This document shows positions 25,631-33,999 of a DNA stretch of 64,000 bases, piece after piece (the stretch's first letter is position 1; each line of letters starts with the position of its first letter). Origin of the DNA: Acidimicrobiales bacterium (GTDB lineage: Bacteria > Actinomycetota > Acidimicrobiia > Acidimicrobiales > AC-14); the NCBI GenBank assembly GCA_025463925.1, contig JAODBK010000100.1, positions 99,338 to 163,337 of the forward strand. The letters are read 5' to 3'. The notes under the pieces are model-generated. The model was not told the DNA's origin. It made no database searches and worked only from the letters and a program-made list of their open reading frames with translations. Made by a program: the position numbers and the translations under genes.

Positions 25631-26830
25631 CTAGGTGGCGTTGTGCATCGTCCGGTTCCAGGGCATTCCCCGATCGAGGGCAGGCTCACGGGGGAGCCCG
25701 AGCACCCGATCGCCGATGATGTTGCGCTGGATCTGATCGGTACCGCCAGCAATCGCGAGCGCAGGACTCCGGACGCAGGCCAGGGCCAGCGGCTCGTCGA
25801 CTCCCCACGGGTGTGGTTCGTCTTCGCCGTATCCATCGAGGAGCCCGCCATGGCCCTCGAGCAGCGCAGGCGCCCACTCGGCGAGGCGGCGACTGGTCAC
25901 CGACATCGCAAGCTTTGCGAGCGAACCCTCCGGCCCGGAGCGACCTTCGGCGCGAAGTGCGTCGGCACGCAATTGCAAGAGGCGGACGACTTCGACCGCC
26001 GCCCAGTGGCGCATCAACTCTGCCTTGAGGACGCGCGCCGTCGTCGAATCCTTGTCCCGTCGCGCCTGCCAGGCCGCCACGACAGTCGCAATTGCCCCGC
26101 CGCCTCGACCCTCGGCCTTGGGGATGTTGTAGCGCTCATATCCGAGCGTCTGTTGGGAGACCGCCCATCCTTCGTTGACCGGGCCGAGGCGCTCGGTATC
26201 CGGGATGTGAACATCGGTGAGAAAGACCTCACAGAAGTGCTTGCCGCCGTCCATCTGCCGAAGAGGACGCACCTCGACGCCGCTGGTCCGCATGTCGAGT
26301 ACGAACTCGGTCAGCCCACCGTGCTTGGGCGCGTCGGGGTCGGTACGGGCGAGCAAGATGGCGATGTCGGCAGACTGCGCGCCCGACGTCCACACCTTCT
26401 GGCCGTTGACCACCCACTCGTCTCCATCTCGAACCGCGCGGGTGGCCAACGACGCGAGGTCGGACCCCGATGCCGGCTCGCTGAAAAGCTGGCAACCGAG
26501 CAGCTCAGCGGTGAACAAGGGTCGCAGGTACCACCGCTTCTGTAGCTCGGTACCGAAGGTGACGATCGTTGCTGCGCCCTGGCCTGCTGCGATGGCGTTG
26601 GTGATTCGGCCGCTCGGGGGCGCGCCGGCCGCGGCCAGCCGTTCGTCGACCAATGTCTGGAGCGACAGCGGCTGGTCGAGCCCGCCGTACCCGCGCGGGA
26701 ACCATACGTAGGCAAGGCCGGCGTCGAATTGCGCGCGCAGGAACGTGACCGGATCGGTCGATCGCGGCGGGTGATCCGAGAGCAACCGAGTGAGCGTGGC
26801 ATCGACAAGCGCCGGGTCCTCGTCGGACAT
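25631..26830 (-). CDS. Acyl-CoA dehydrogenase (single, large type)
   Basis: 399 residues. Motifs are QLFSEPASGSDLASL with VNGQKVWTSGAQSADI in the middle and GGTDQIQRNIIGDRVLGLPR at the C-terminus, matching the large-type dehydrogenases at 13815 and 35284. Unlike those it has no small-type partner beside it. The mid-section QTLGYERYN is the helix region that contains the catalytic Glu in several FadE enzymes. The start codon faces the thiolase gene across a 143-base divergent promoter region; a TATACA at 26905-26910 is a weak -10 candidate for the thiolase side, and no operator of the TTARGCA type is present. Confidence 0.92.
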   Translation of the reverse strand: MSDEDPALVDATLTRLLSDHPPRSTDPVTFLRAQFDAGLAYVWFPRGYGGLDQPLSLQTLVDERLAAAGAPPSGRITNAIAAGQGAATIVTFGTELQKRWYLRPLFTAELLGCQLFSEPASGSDLASLATRAVRDGDEWVVNGQKVWTSGAQSADIAILLARTDPDAPKHGGLTEFVLDMRTSGVEVRPLRQMDGGKHFCEVFLTDVHIPDTERLGPVNEGWAVSQQTLGYERYNIPKAEGRGGGAIATVVAAWQARRDKDSTTARVLKAELMRHWAAVEVVRLLQLRADALRAEGRSGPEGSLAKLAMSVTSRRLAEWAPALLEGHGGLLDGYGEDEPHPWGVDEPLALACVRSPALAIAGGTDQIQRNIIGDRVLGLPREPALDRGMPWNRTMHNAT

Positions 26831-26973
26831 GTGCTCACCCTAGGGAGCTGGTCGCCCGGTGGCGGATGCCGCGCGCGTCGGCGGGCCGGCGGACGCGGTT
26901 CCTCTATACATGACCTGGGCGAAACGTGAATCGAGCCGTCGAGCCCCTTGGCTTGGAATCGGAGGTGTAGGCG

Positions 26974-28179
26974 ATGGCTGAAGCGGTGTGGATCCTCGGG
27001 ATCCACATGACCAAGTTCGGGAAGCACCCGGACAAGGACAGCGTCGATCTCGCCTCCGATGCCGCCCTGGCTGCTCTGGCCGACGGCGGTGTGGCAATGC
27101 GTGACATCGACGTCATCGCCGCCGGCAACGTCATGGGCGGCGGCATCGGCCAATTCCTGCAGAAGCAGATCGGCCAGACCGGTATCCCCGTCTACAACGT
27201 CAGCAACGCGTGTGCCACTGGCGCCACTGCGCTGCGGGTTGTCGTGATGTCGATCAAGTCAGGTGAGTCGGACCTCGGGCTCGCGGTCGGGGTCGAGAAG
27301 TTGGCCGGCGCCGGCCTGCTGGCCGGAAGCTCCCGGGACGCCGACGGCGATCGGTGGACCCCGCAAGGTCGGTTCGGCGCGGTTGCCCCACTCGACGGAC
27401 GCGTCGGAACGGAGACCATGCCGGCCGTCTTCGCCCAGATCGGGCAGGAGTACGGGCACAAGTACGGCGAAGCATCCTTCGAGCTGTTCGCCAGAATCAG
27501 CGAGAAGAACCACGCCCACTCGACGCTCAACCCCCTCGCGGCCTACCAGAAGAAGATGACCCTCGAGGAAATCATGAACGACGTCATGATCGCCTATCCG
27601 AACACGCGACCGATGTGCTCGGCCAACTGTGACGGCGCGGCCGCAGCAGTCGTCGTGAGCGATTCCAAGCTCAAGACCCTCTCGGTGGACCAACGACGTC
27701 GGGCGGTCAAGATCACGGCGTCAATCATGACAACCGATCCGTGGCAGGAAGCCTGCCAGGTCCTTCCCGACGTGAACACGCTGACGCGCAACGCCGCGCA
27801 GCAGGCCTATGAGCAGGCGGGTATCGGACCGGACGACCTGGACCTCGTCGAGCTTCACGACTGCTTCGCGACCGCCGAGCTCGTGCATTACGAAAATCTG
27901 ATGCTCTGCGAGGCGGGCGGCGCCGTGGACTTCTTCAACAGCGGTGCGCCGTGGCGCTCAGGTCGTACGCCGGTGAACGTGTCAGGCGGCCTGCAGTCCA
28001 AGGGACATCCGATCGCGGCTACCGGCATCGCGAACGTCTGGGAGATCTGCACGCATCTGCGGAGTGAGGCTGGTCCTCGACAGATACCTGCGGCACGGGT
28101 CGGGCTCGCCCACGTGATCGGCCTGGGGAGCGCGTGTGGCGTGCACATCCTCGAGCGCGCAGTCAGCGCGTCGGCATGA
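26974..28179 (+). CDS. Thiolase family protein (SCP-x / acetyl-CoA acetyltransferase type)
   Basis: 401 residues, with GGAGG just before ATG 26974. Unlike the three Ltp-type genes in the window it keeps the thiolase residues: nucleophile C80 in VSNACATGATAL, the HDCF motif, His in GGLQSKGHPIAATG, and the second Cys in GLGSACGVHIL. It should therefore cleave a 3-ketoacyl-CoA to acyl-CoA and acetyl- or propionyl-CoA. The operon continues with a crotonase, an SDR similar to 3-hydroxyacyl-CoA dehydrogenases and an amidohydrolase, which together could make one beta-oxidation-like round. Confidence 0.93.
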   Translation: MAEAVWILGIHMTKFGKHPDKDSVDLASDAALAALADGGVAMRDIDVIAAGNVMGGGIGQFLQKQIGQTGIPVYNVSNACATGATALRVVVMSIKSGESDLGLAVGVEKLAGAGLLAGSSRDADGDRWTPQGRFGAVAPLDGRVGTETMPAVFAQIGQEYGHKYGEASFELFARISEKNHAHSTLNPLAAYQKKMTLEEIMNDVMIAYPNTRPMCSANCDGAAAAVVVSDSKLKTLSVDQRRRAVKITASIMTTDPWQEACQVLPDVNTLTRNAAQQAYEQAGIGPDDLDLVELHDCFATAELVHYENLMLCEAGGAVDFFNSGAPWRSGRTPVNVSGGLQSKGHPIAATGIANVWEICTHLRSEAGPRQIPAARVGLAHVIGLGSACGVHILERAVSASA

Positions 28180-28245
28180 CCGCGCACGGAGAGCGAGTTT
28201 GAGCGAACGACTAGCCTCCCAGGGTTCGTCGAAGGAGGCCAAGCG

Positions 28246-29163
28246 GTGACCGACTACAAGTACGTCACGTACGAGACGTTCGACGAGGGCTCGATCGCAC
28301 GGATCATGCTCAATCGGCCGGACTCCCGAAACGCCCAACACCGGGGTCTCCTCGTCGAGTTGAACGACGCCTTTCTGGCTGCCGAGGCCGACGACGACGT
28401 TCGCGTCGTGATCCTGGGCGGCGCCGGGCCGCTGTTCTCCTCCGGGCACGACATGGGATCGGAGGAGGCACTCGCCGAGCGCGCACCGGGGCCTCGCCAG
28501 GATCCCACCATGCGCATCAACGGCGGGACCCGCCAGGGCGCCGAGAACCGGATGCTCCAGGAGTGGCACTACTTCTACGACAACACCCGACGCTGGAGAA
28601 ATCTGCGCAAGATCACAATCGCTCAGGTGCAGGGCACGGTCTACGCGGCAGGACTGATGCTCATGTGGGCGTGCGACCTCATCGTCGCTGCCGAGAACGC
28701 CCAGTTCGCCGACGTGGTGGGCACTCGGCTCGGCATGTGCGGTGTCGAGTACTTCGCGCATCCCTGGGAATTCGGCCCGAGGAAGACCAAGGAGCTGATG
28801 CTCACCGGGGACTCGATGGACGTCGACGAGGCGCACGCCCTCGGGATGGTCTCCAAAGTCTTCCCGGTCGGCGAATTGGCGGATCGAACTCTCGAATTCG
28901 CGCGTCGGATCGCGACCATGCCAACCATGACGGCGCTCCTCATCAAGGAGTCTGTCAACCAGACCGTCGACAACATGGGTTTCTACAACTCCCTACAGGC
29001 CTGCTTCACGCTCCACGAGCTGAATCATGCGCACTGGGCCGAGATCCACGAGAACAACTACCCGATCGCGCTGCCCGAAGACGGCATGGATTGGCGATCC
29101 GCGCCGCCCGTGGTCCCGGCGCTGAAGAACATGGTCAGCGGCCCGCAGCCAGCCAAGCGTTAG
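28246..29163 (+). CDS. Crotonase-fold protein (enoyl-CoA hydratase/isomerase family), divergent active site
   Basis: 305 residues. GTG 28246 follows GAAGGAGG at 28231-28238. Oxyanion-hole segments are GPLFSSGHDMG and GTVYAAGLMLMWACDLI. As in the paralogue at 19970, the two catalytic glutamates of enoyl-CoA hydratase are absent: Met in AGLM and no Glu in FADVVGTRLG. The block AHPWEFGPRKTKELMLTGDS is characteristic of this subgroup, and the protein is 20-30 residues longer than typical crotonases at its end. It sits between thiolase and SDR, so a CoA-thioester substrate is likely, but the reaction may be an isomerisation, ring opening or other crotonase chemistry. Confidence 0.88.
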   Translation: MTDYKYVTYETFDEGSIARIMLNRPDSRNAQHRGLLVELNDAFLAAEADDDVRVVILGGAGPLFSSGHDMGSEEALAERAPGPRQDPTMRINGGTRQGAENRMLQEWHYFYDNTRRWRNLRKITIAQVQGTVYAAGLMLMWACDLIVAAENAQFADVVGTRLGMCGVEYFAHPWEFGPRKTKELMLTGDSMDVDEAHALGMVSKVFPVGELADRTLEFARRIATMPTMTALLIKESVNQTVDNMGFYNSLQACFTLHELNHAHWAEIHENNYPIALPEDGMDWRSAPPVVPALKNMVSGPQPAKR

Positions 29164-29182
29164 CGACCACGGGCACAGCTTC

Positions 29183-30082
29183 GTGAACGCCCTCGAAGGC
29201 CGGGTCGCGATCATCACGGGAGCCGGACGTGGCATCGGCCGGGAGCACGCGCGTCTGTTCGCGGCCGAGGGCGCCATGGTCGTGGTGAACGACTTCGGTG
29301 GCAATCCGGACGGTACCGGCTCCGACCGCGGTCCGGCGCAAGCGGTGGTGGACGAGATTCGTGACTCCGGAGGTGAAGCGACCGCCAACTACGATGATGT
29401 TGCGTCGTGGGACGGCGCCCAGCGATTGGTGCGCACGGCCGTCGATTGGTTCGGCGATCTGCATGTGTTGGTGAACAACGCCGGCATCTTGCGGGACCGG
29501 ATGCTCGCCAACATGAGCGAGGCCGAGTGGGATGCCGTCATCAACGTCGTCCTGAGGGGCCATTTCTGCCCGACCCGCTGGGCTGCCGCGTACTGGCGGG
29601 AGCGGTCGAAGGATGGACATGAGGTCAAGGCCTCGGTCATCAACACTTCCTCGGCGTCCGGCCTCTTCGGCAACGCCGGACAGACCAACTATGGAGCGGC
29701 GAAGATGGGCATCGCCGCGCTCACGATCATCGCCAGCAAGGAGCTCGAGCGCTACGGCGTGCGGGTCAACGCGATCGCGCCCGCGGCACGCACCCGTCTC
29801 CTCGGCGCGGGTGGCGACGCCGACCAGGAGCGCATCCCCGAGGCATTCGACGAGATGGACCCCGCCAATGTCTCGCCCTTCGTGGCCTACCTCGCCACCC
29901 GTGACTGCCCAGTGAACGGTCGCGCCTTCATGGTCTGGGGAGGCCATGTGCAGTTGTTCCAACCGTGGGCGATCGTCGACAAGATCGAAAAGGCCGGGCG
30001 ATGGACCGTCGAAGAGCTCACCGAGGCGGGCGAGCGTCTGGCGCACTATCCCTTCCAGCTGAACAATCCGTTCGAATTCTGA
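29183..30082 (+). CDS. Short-chain dehydrogenase, 17beta-HSD4 / multifunctional-enzyme type
   Basis: 299 residues. Cofactor motif TGAGRGIGREHARLFAAEGA, then VVNDFGG, NNAG (as LVNNAGILRDRM), and catalytic SSASGLFGNAGQTNYGAAK with Y-x3-K. The VVNDFGG and GNAGQTNYGAAK forms are those of the (3R)-hydroxyacyl-CoA dehydrogenase domain of peroxisomal multifunctional enzymes. It probably oxidises a 3-hydroxyacyl-CoA with NAD. GTG 29183 is 19 nt after the crotonase stop. A close paralogue lies at 49674 (GNPGQTNYGAAK). Confidence 0.92.
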   Translation: MNALEGRVAIITGAGRGIGREHARLFAAEGAMVVVNDFGGNPDGTGSDRGPAQAVVDEIRDSGGEATANYDDVASWDGAQRLVRTAVDWFGDLHVLVNNAGILRDRMLANMSEAEWDAVINVVLRGHFCPTRWAAAYWRERSKDGHEVKASVINTSSASGLFGNAGQTNYGAAKMGIAALTIIASKELERYGVRVNAIAPAARTRLLGAGGDADQERIPEAFDEMDPANVSPFVAYLATRDCPVNGRAFMVWGGHVQLFQPWAIVDKIEKAGRWTVEELTEAGERLAHYPFQLNNPFEF

Positions 30083-30173
30083 ACCGACGCGCGCGACCGA
30101 TGTTCGCCGTCAGCCGATGAGCCCCACCGGTACGTTGTGAGGCGAATGCGACCACTTCCGAAGGAGTGACGCC

Positions 30174-31442
30174 GTGCAACTTGAAGACATGATCCTCGTC
30201 AGCGTGGATGACCACCTGGTCGAGCCACCGTCGATGAGCGAGTACTTCGACGATCACTTTCCCGAGAAGTATCGGGATCGAGTTCCGCGGGTGATCCGCC
30301 GGCCGGACGGTACCGACGCGTGGCTCGTCGAGGGAAACGAGGTCTCGAGCTTCGGGCTGAACGCCGTTGCCGGTCGTGTTCCCGAGGAGTGGGGCAACGA
30401 TCCCGGCAACTTCGAGGAGGTACGCGCCGGGACCTGGGACGTGCACGAGCGCATTCGTGACATGAACGTGAACGGCGTCCTCGGATCGATGTGCTTCTCG
30501 TCGTGGCCCGGACTGGGCGGGCAATACTTCCTGCAAAGTGGTGACCGGGAGTTGGCCGCGTGCATGATCCGCGCCTACAACGATTGGCACCTGGAGGAGT
30601 GGGCTGGTGCCTATCCCGGCCGGTTCATCCCGCTCGCGCTCTCTGGATTCATGCTCGGACCCGATTGGATGGCGGGTGAGATCCGCCGGGTCGCCGAGAA
30701 GGGCTGCCATGCGATCTCGTTCCACTCCGACACTCACCGATTCGGACTGCCCGACCATCACGGAGACGAATGGGATCCGGCGTGGCAGGCCTGCCAGGAG
30801 ACCGATTCGGTCATGGTGTTCCATTTCGGGGGCATGCCGCAGTTCATGCCGCGTTCTCCCTTCGACACGCTCATCCACACCACGCCGCTCACCACCGGGG
30901 TGTTCGCCTCCGAGCTGCTCTGGTCTCCCGTCCTCCGGAAGTTCCCGACGGTGAAGTTCGCGCTGGCCGAAGGTGGGATCGGGTGGATCCCGTACTGGCT
31001 CGAGCGCGCCGACTACACCTACCAGCGACATCGCTACTGGACGGGGCAGGACTTCGGGGACACGCTGCCGAGCCACGTCTTCAGGGACCGCGTGTTGACC
31101 TGTTTCATCGACGACTCGACGGGCCTCCGGATGCGTCACGACATCGGCGTCGACCACATCGCCTGGGAGTGCGACTACCCGCACTCGGACTGCACGTGGC
31201 CCAATGCCCCAGAGGCGGCATGGAAGTCGTTCCAGGAAGTGGGGGTGCCCGACGAGGAGATCCACAAGATCACTTGGGAGAACGCCTGCCGCTTCTACAA
31301 CTTCGATCCGTTCGCCCACCGCCCGCGCGAGCAGTGCACCGTCGGAGCCCTTCGCGTCGAGGCCGGTGACGTCGACACGACCCCTCGGAGCTACCCGAAG
31401 CGAGGAGCTGGCGGGCCGCCGCGGGCCGAGCTGCCGACCTAG
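30174..31442 (+). CDS. Amidohydrolase_2 family metal-dependent hydrolase
   Basis: 422 residues from GTG 30174, with AAGGAGTG at 30161-30168. Motifs: VSVDDHLVEPPSMSEYF at the N-terminus, MIRAYNDWHLEEWAG, histidine in VFHFGGMPQ, ALAEGGIGWIPYWLERADY, and late metal site ECDYPHSDCTWP. The C-terminal 40 residues (after FDPFAHRP) extend beyond the family and are Arg/Pro-rich. It is last in the thiolase-crotonase-SDR operon and close in type to the proteins at 33992 and 51805. The repeated pairing of this family with CoA-thioester genes hints at a decarboxylase or ring-opening role; the reaction is not known. Confidence 0.9.
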   Translation: MQLEDMILVSVDDHLVEPPSMSEYFDDHFPEKYRDRVPRVIRRPDGTDAWLVEGNEVSSFGLNAVAGRVPEEWGNDPGNFEEVRAGTWDVHERIRDMNVNGVLGSMCFSSWPGLGGQYFLQSGDRELAACMIRAYNDWHLEEWAGAYPGRFIPLALSGFMLGPDWMAGEIRRVAEKGCHAISFHSDTHRFGLPDHHGDEWDPAWQACQETDSVMVFHFGGMPQFMPRSPFDTLIHTTPLTTGVFASELLWSPVLRKFPTVKFALAEGGIGWIPYWLERADYTYQRHRYWTGQDFGDTLPSHVFRDRVLTCFIDDSTGLRMRHDIGVDHIAWECDYPHSDCTWPNAPEAAWKSFQEVGVPDEEIHKITWENACRFYNFDPFAHRPREQCTVGALRVEAGDVDTTPRSYPKRGAGGPPRAELPT

Positions 31443-31460
31443 GTATAAGGCCGAACAGAC

Positions 31461-32219
31461 TCAGTACCCGCGACAGTGCACCACTTCGAGCTTCTGGCCT
31501 CGGGGACGCGTGACGATGAAGAGGTGGACGTCGGCGACGCGCTCGGCCGTCTGGCCGCCGTGCGAGCCGCGGATCCGGTTCAAATGGCCTTCGGCCTGCC
31601 AGAGCTCCATGGCGGTGGCGGCTTGGGCTGGGTCCCATTCCCAGCCGGTTGAGCCTCCGCCCTCGCCGGCGGCCGCGCCTTGGATAACGGTGGTGACGCG
31701 GATGCCATCGCGTTCGACCTCAGTCCGCAGCACCCGCCCGAACGCCTCGAGTCCGGCCTTCGTTGACACGTACATCGACAGCATGGGGAAGGGATCGAGC
31801 GTCGCCTCGCTCGAGGTATTGATGATGTCGCCACCGCTGGCGGCGCGAAGCAGCGGAATCGCAGCGCGACAGGTGTAGACGGGGCCGAGAAGGTTGGTGT
31901 GGACCTGGGTGCGCACGTCATCGTCCGAGAGGTCTTCAACGGGACAGGGCCGGTAGACGGCTGCGTTGTTGACGAGGATGTCGAGCGTGCCGAAGCGGTC
32001 AGCGATCTGAGCGAACGCGGCCCTGACGCCGGCGGGATCGCCGACGTCTGTCGGGATCGCGATCGCGGAGCTGCCCAATTCCCCCGCAAGGGCGCGCAGC
32101 CGGTCCTCGGCACGCGCCAGCAGGACGACCGAAGCGCCCTCCTGGGCGAAGCGCTTTGCGATGGCACGGCCCGAGCCGCTCGATGCTCCGGTGACCGCGG
32201 CTACCTTCCCGGTCAGCAC
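31461..32219 (-). CDS. Short-chain dehydrogenase/reductase
   Basis: 252 residues. TGASSGSGRAIAKRFAQEGA binds the cofactor, NNAA replaces NNAG, and the catalytic block NTSSEATLDPFPMLSMYVST ends in K as Y-x3-K. The C-terminal third is atypical: after VTTVIQGAAAGEGGGSTGWE it departs from the usual PG(x)(V/I)xT region. It starts 70 nt after the deacylase-like gene on the same strand. Substrate unknown. Confidence 0.88.
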   Translation of the reverse strand: MLTGKVAAVTGASSGSGRAIAKRFAQEGASVVLLARAEDRLRALAGELGSSAIAIPTDVGDPAGVRAAFAQIADRFGTLDILVNNAAVYRPCPVEDLSDDDVRTQVHTNLLGPVYTCRAAIPLLRAASGGDIINTSSEATLDPFPMLSMYVSTKAGLEAFGRVLRTEVERDGIRVTTVIQGAAAGEGGGSTGWEWDPAQAATAMELWQAEGHLNRIRGSHGGQTAERVADVHLFIVTRPRGQKLEVVHCRGY

Positions 32220-32280
32220 GCCTCGCTCTGCGATGGCTCGCCCGTCCCTTTCGCGATCGGCGACCCGGCGTCAGGCCGGC

Positions 32281-32304
32281 GTCACGGTGTCACGGTGTCA
32301 CGGT
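32281..32304. repeat. Octamer tandem repeat across a stop codon
   Basis: Three exact copies of GTCACGGT run head to tail, followed by a partial fourth (GTCAGTGT). The stop codon of the deacylase-like gene (32290-32292) lies inside the second copy. Loss or gain of one 8-bp unit would shift the frame at the very end of that protein. Confidence 0.8.
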
Positions 32305-33999
32305 GTCAGTGTCGCGCCCCGACCGCAGGAGCTGACCGGACGTCGCGCCGGTGAATCGGCCATCCTCGACCGTCAGCACTCCGTTCACGTAGACCTGATG
32401 GATACCGGTCGCTTCGGCGTAGACGCGCGATGCGCCCCCGGGCAGGTCATCACGGGTTCGCTCGGCCAACGGGGCGACCGTCTCGGGGTCGAACAGCACG
32501 ATGTCTGCATGCCAGCCTGGAGCGATGCGACCGCGATGCCGAATGCCGTACAGCCGTGCCGGGACGTCGCTCAGCTGGTGAACCGCCTCCTCGACCGACA
32601 GGCCTCCGCGCTCGCGGATCCCGGCGAGCAGGCCGGCGGTGTAGACGGCGCCACACATCATGTCGAGGTGGGCCCCGGCGTCACTTCCGCCGAGAACCGT
32701 GCGTTTGTCACGGAACACCTCCGTGCGCAATTCCCACTCCTCGTCGGTGTTCTGGCGTCGGCTCGGCGGGCGAAGCGCCGTGCGCAGACCATCTGAGATG
32801 ACGATGTCGAGCAGCGCGTCGAACGGCACCTGAGCACGCTCGGAGGCGATGTCGCCGACAGTGCGCCCCTCGTAGCTCGCGTTGGCGGGCGCGAACGTCT
32901 CGGCGATCTCGAACGCGGGCCAGTTCGCCAGGGCGCGGAGCACGCCGGCCTCCTCGGATTGGGCGCCGGCGTCCAGTCGCGCTCGCACGTCGGGGTCGGC
33001 GAGCGCGGCGCACCGCTCCGGGATCGGCAGGGTCAGGGTTTCGCGCCACCCGGGCAACCCTTCGAGGACGAAACCCGAGAGGAAGCTCAAACGGCCGCGG
33101 GTGCTGTGGGGCAATGTGAGGGCGACAATGCGGCCGCCGCGGGTCGCGGCCCGGTCGCTGGCCTCGAGCTGATGTTCGTGGTCTCGCGACGCGGTCACCG
33201 AGAGCACGTTCCAGTTGACTGGTCGCGCCGCCGCCAACGACATCGTCGTCATCAGGTCCACTTCGTCGTCGGTGAACCCGTTCAGCGCGCCCGCGAGGAT
33301 GAGCTCGAGGGTCGTGCCTGGGTGGGTGGTGACGGCGCTGGCCAGCGCCAGGAACTCCTCGCGATTGGCCCAGCGCGACGGCACCGGCTGACCGTCACCG
33401 TCGTTGTGGGTGGGCGCGGTGGACGTCGAGAAGCCGAGAGCCCCGGCGGTCAACGCGTCGCGAAGCATCGCCACCATCGCGTCGATCTGTGCCGGCCGAG
33501 CGGATTCACCGACGGCGTCGTCGCCCATGACGGCTCGGCGGATGGTGGAGTGGCCACACAGGAAGCCGGCATTGATCGCGATGCCACCATCGAGGTGGTC
33601 GAGCCATTCCCCGAACGTCGACCAACTCCAAGGCAGGCCCGTCTCGAGGGCCGCCAGCGGCATGCCCTCCACTCGGGCCATCATCCGCATGACGTAGTCA
33701 ACGTGCATTGGTCCGGCGGGCGCCAGTGTGAAGCCGCAGTTCCCCCCGATCGCGGTGGTGACACCGTGGAGGGGCGACGGGCTGGCGGTGGGGTCCCAGA
33801 AGAGTTGCGCGTCGTAGTGGGTGTGGATGTCTACGAAACCGGGCGCAACGACCAGGCCGTCGGCGTCGACGGTGCGCCTGGCGGGCTCGTCGGTGGCGTC
33901 GAGGACCATCCGGCCCTGGCGCACCGCCAGGTCGGCGATCCGACGAGGACCGCCCGTCCCGTCGATCACCGTCCCACCGCGAATGCGAAGGTCAAGCAT
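32290..33999 (-). CDS. N-acyl-D-amino-acid deacylase-like amidohydrolase
   Basis: 569 residues from ATG 33999; the longer ORF upstream only re-reads the end of the preceding gene, and the chosen start overlaps that gene's stop by 8 nt (ATGCTTGA). Urease-superfamily features are LRIRGGTVIDGTG at the start, the metal pair in GFVDIHTHYDAQ, GGNCGFTLAP, and GSDAGAHLDMM near the end, followed by a C-terminal beta-sandwich segment (GIRHRGRIAPGWHADIVLFD). Related proteins hydrolyse N-acyl-D-amino acids or cyclic amides. In this setting it may release a conjugated amino acid or open a lactam. It is part of the minus-strand operon with the acyl-CoA dehydrogenase pair. Confidence 0.9.
   Translation of the reverse strand: MLDLRIRGGTVIDGTGGPRRIADLAVRQGRMVLDATDEPARRTVDADGLVVAPGFVDIHTHYDAQLFWDPTASPSPLHGVTTAIGGNCGFTLAPAGPMHVDYVMRMMARVEGMPLAALETGLPWSWSTFGEWLDHLDGGIAINAGFLCGHSTIRRAVMGDDAVGESARPAQIDAMVAMLRDALTAGALGFSTSTAPTHNDGDGQPVPSRWANREEFLALASAVTTHPGTTLELILAGALNGFTDDEVDLMTTMSLAAARPVNWNVLSVTASRDHEHQLEASDRAATRGGRIVALTLPHSTRGRLSFLSGFVLEGLPGWRETLTLPIPERCAALADPDVRARLDAGAQSEEAGVLRALANWPAFEIAETFAPANASYEGRTVGDIASERAQVPFDALLDIVISDGLRTALRPPSRRQNTDEEWELRTEVFRDKRTVLGGSDAGAHLDMMCGAVYTAGLLAGIRERGGLSVEEAVHQLSDVPARLYGIRHRGRIAPGWHADIVLFDPETVAPLAERTRDDLPGGASRVYAEATGIHQVYVNGVLTVEDGRFTGATSGQLLRSGRDTDTVTP

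Noticed and set aside
28204..28220. TTGAGCGAACGACTAG as a further operator copy
   Set aside because: It resembles the consensus at the ends only and is not palindromic; half-sites do not match.
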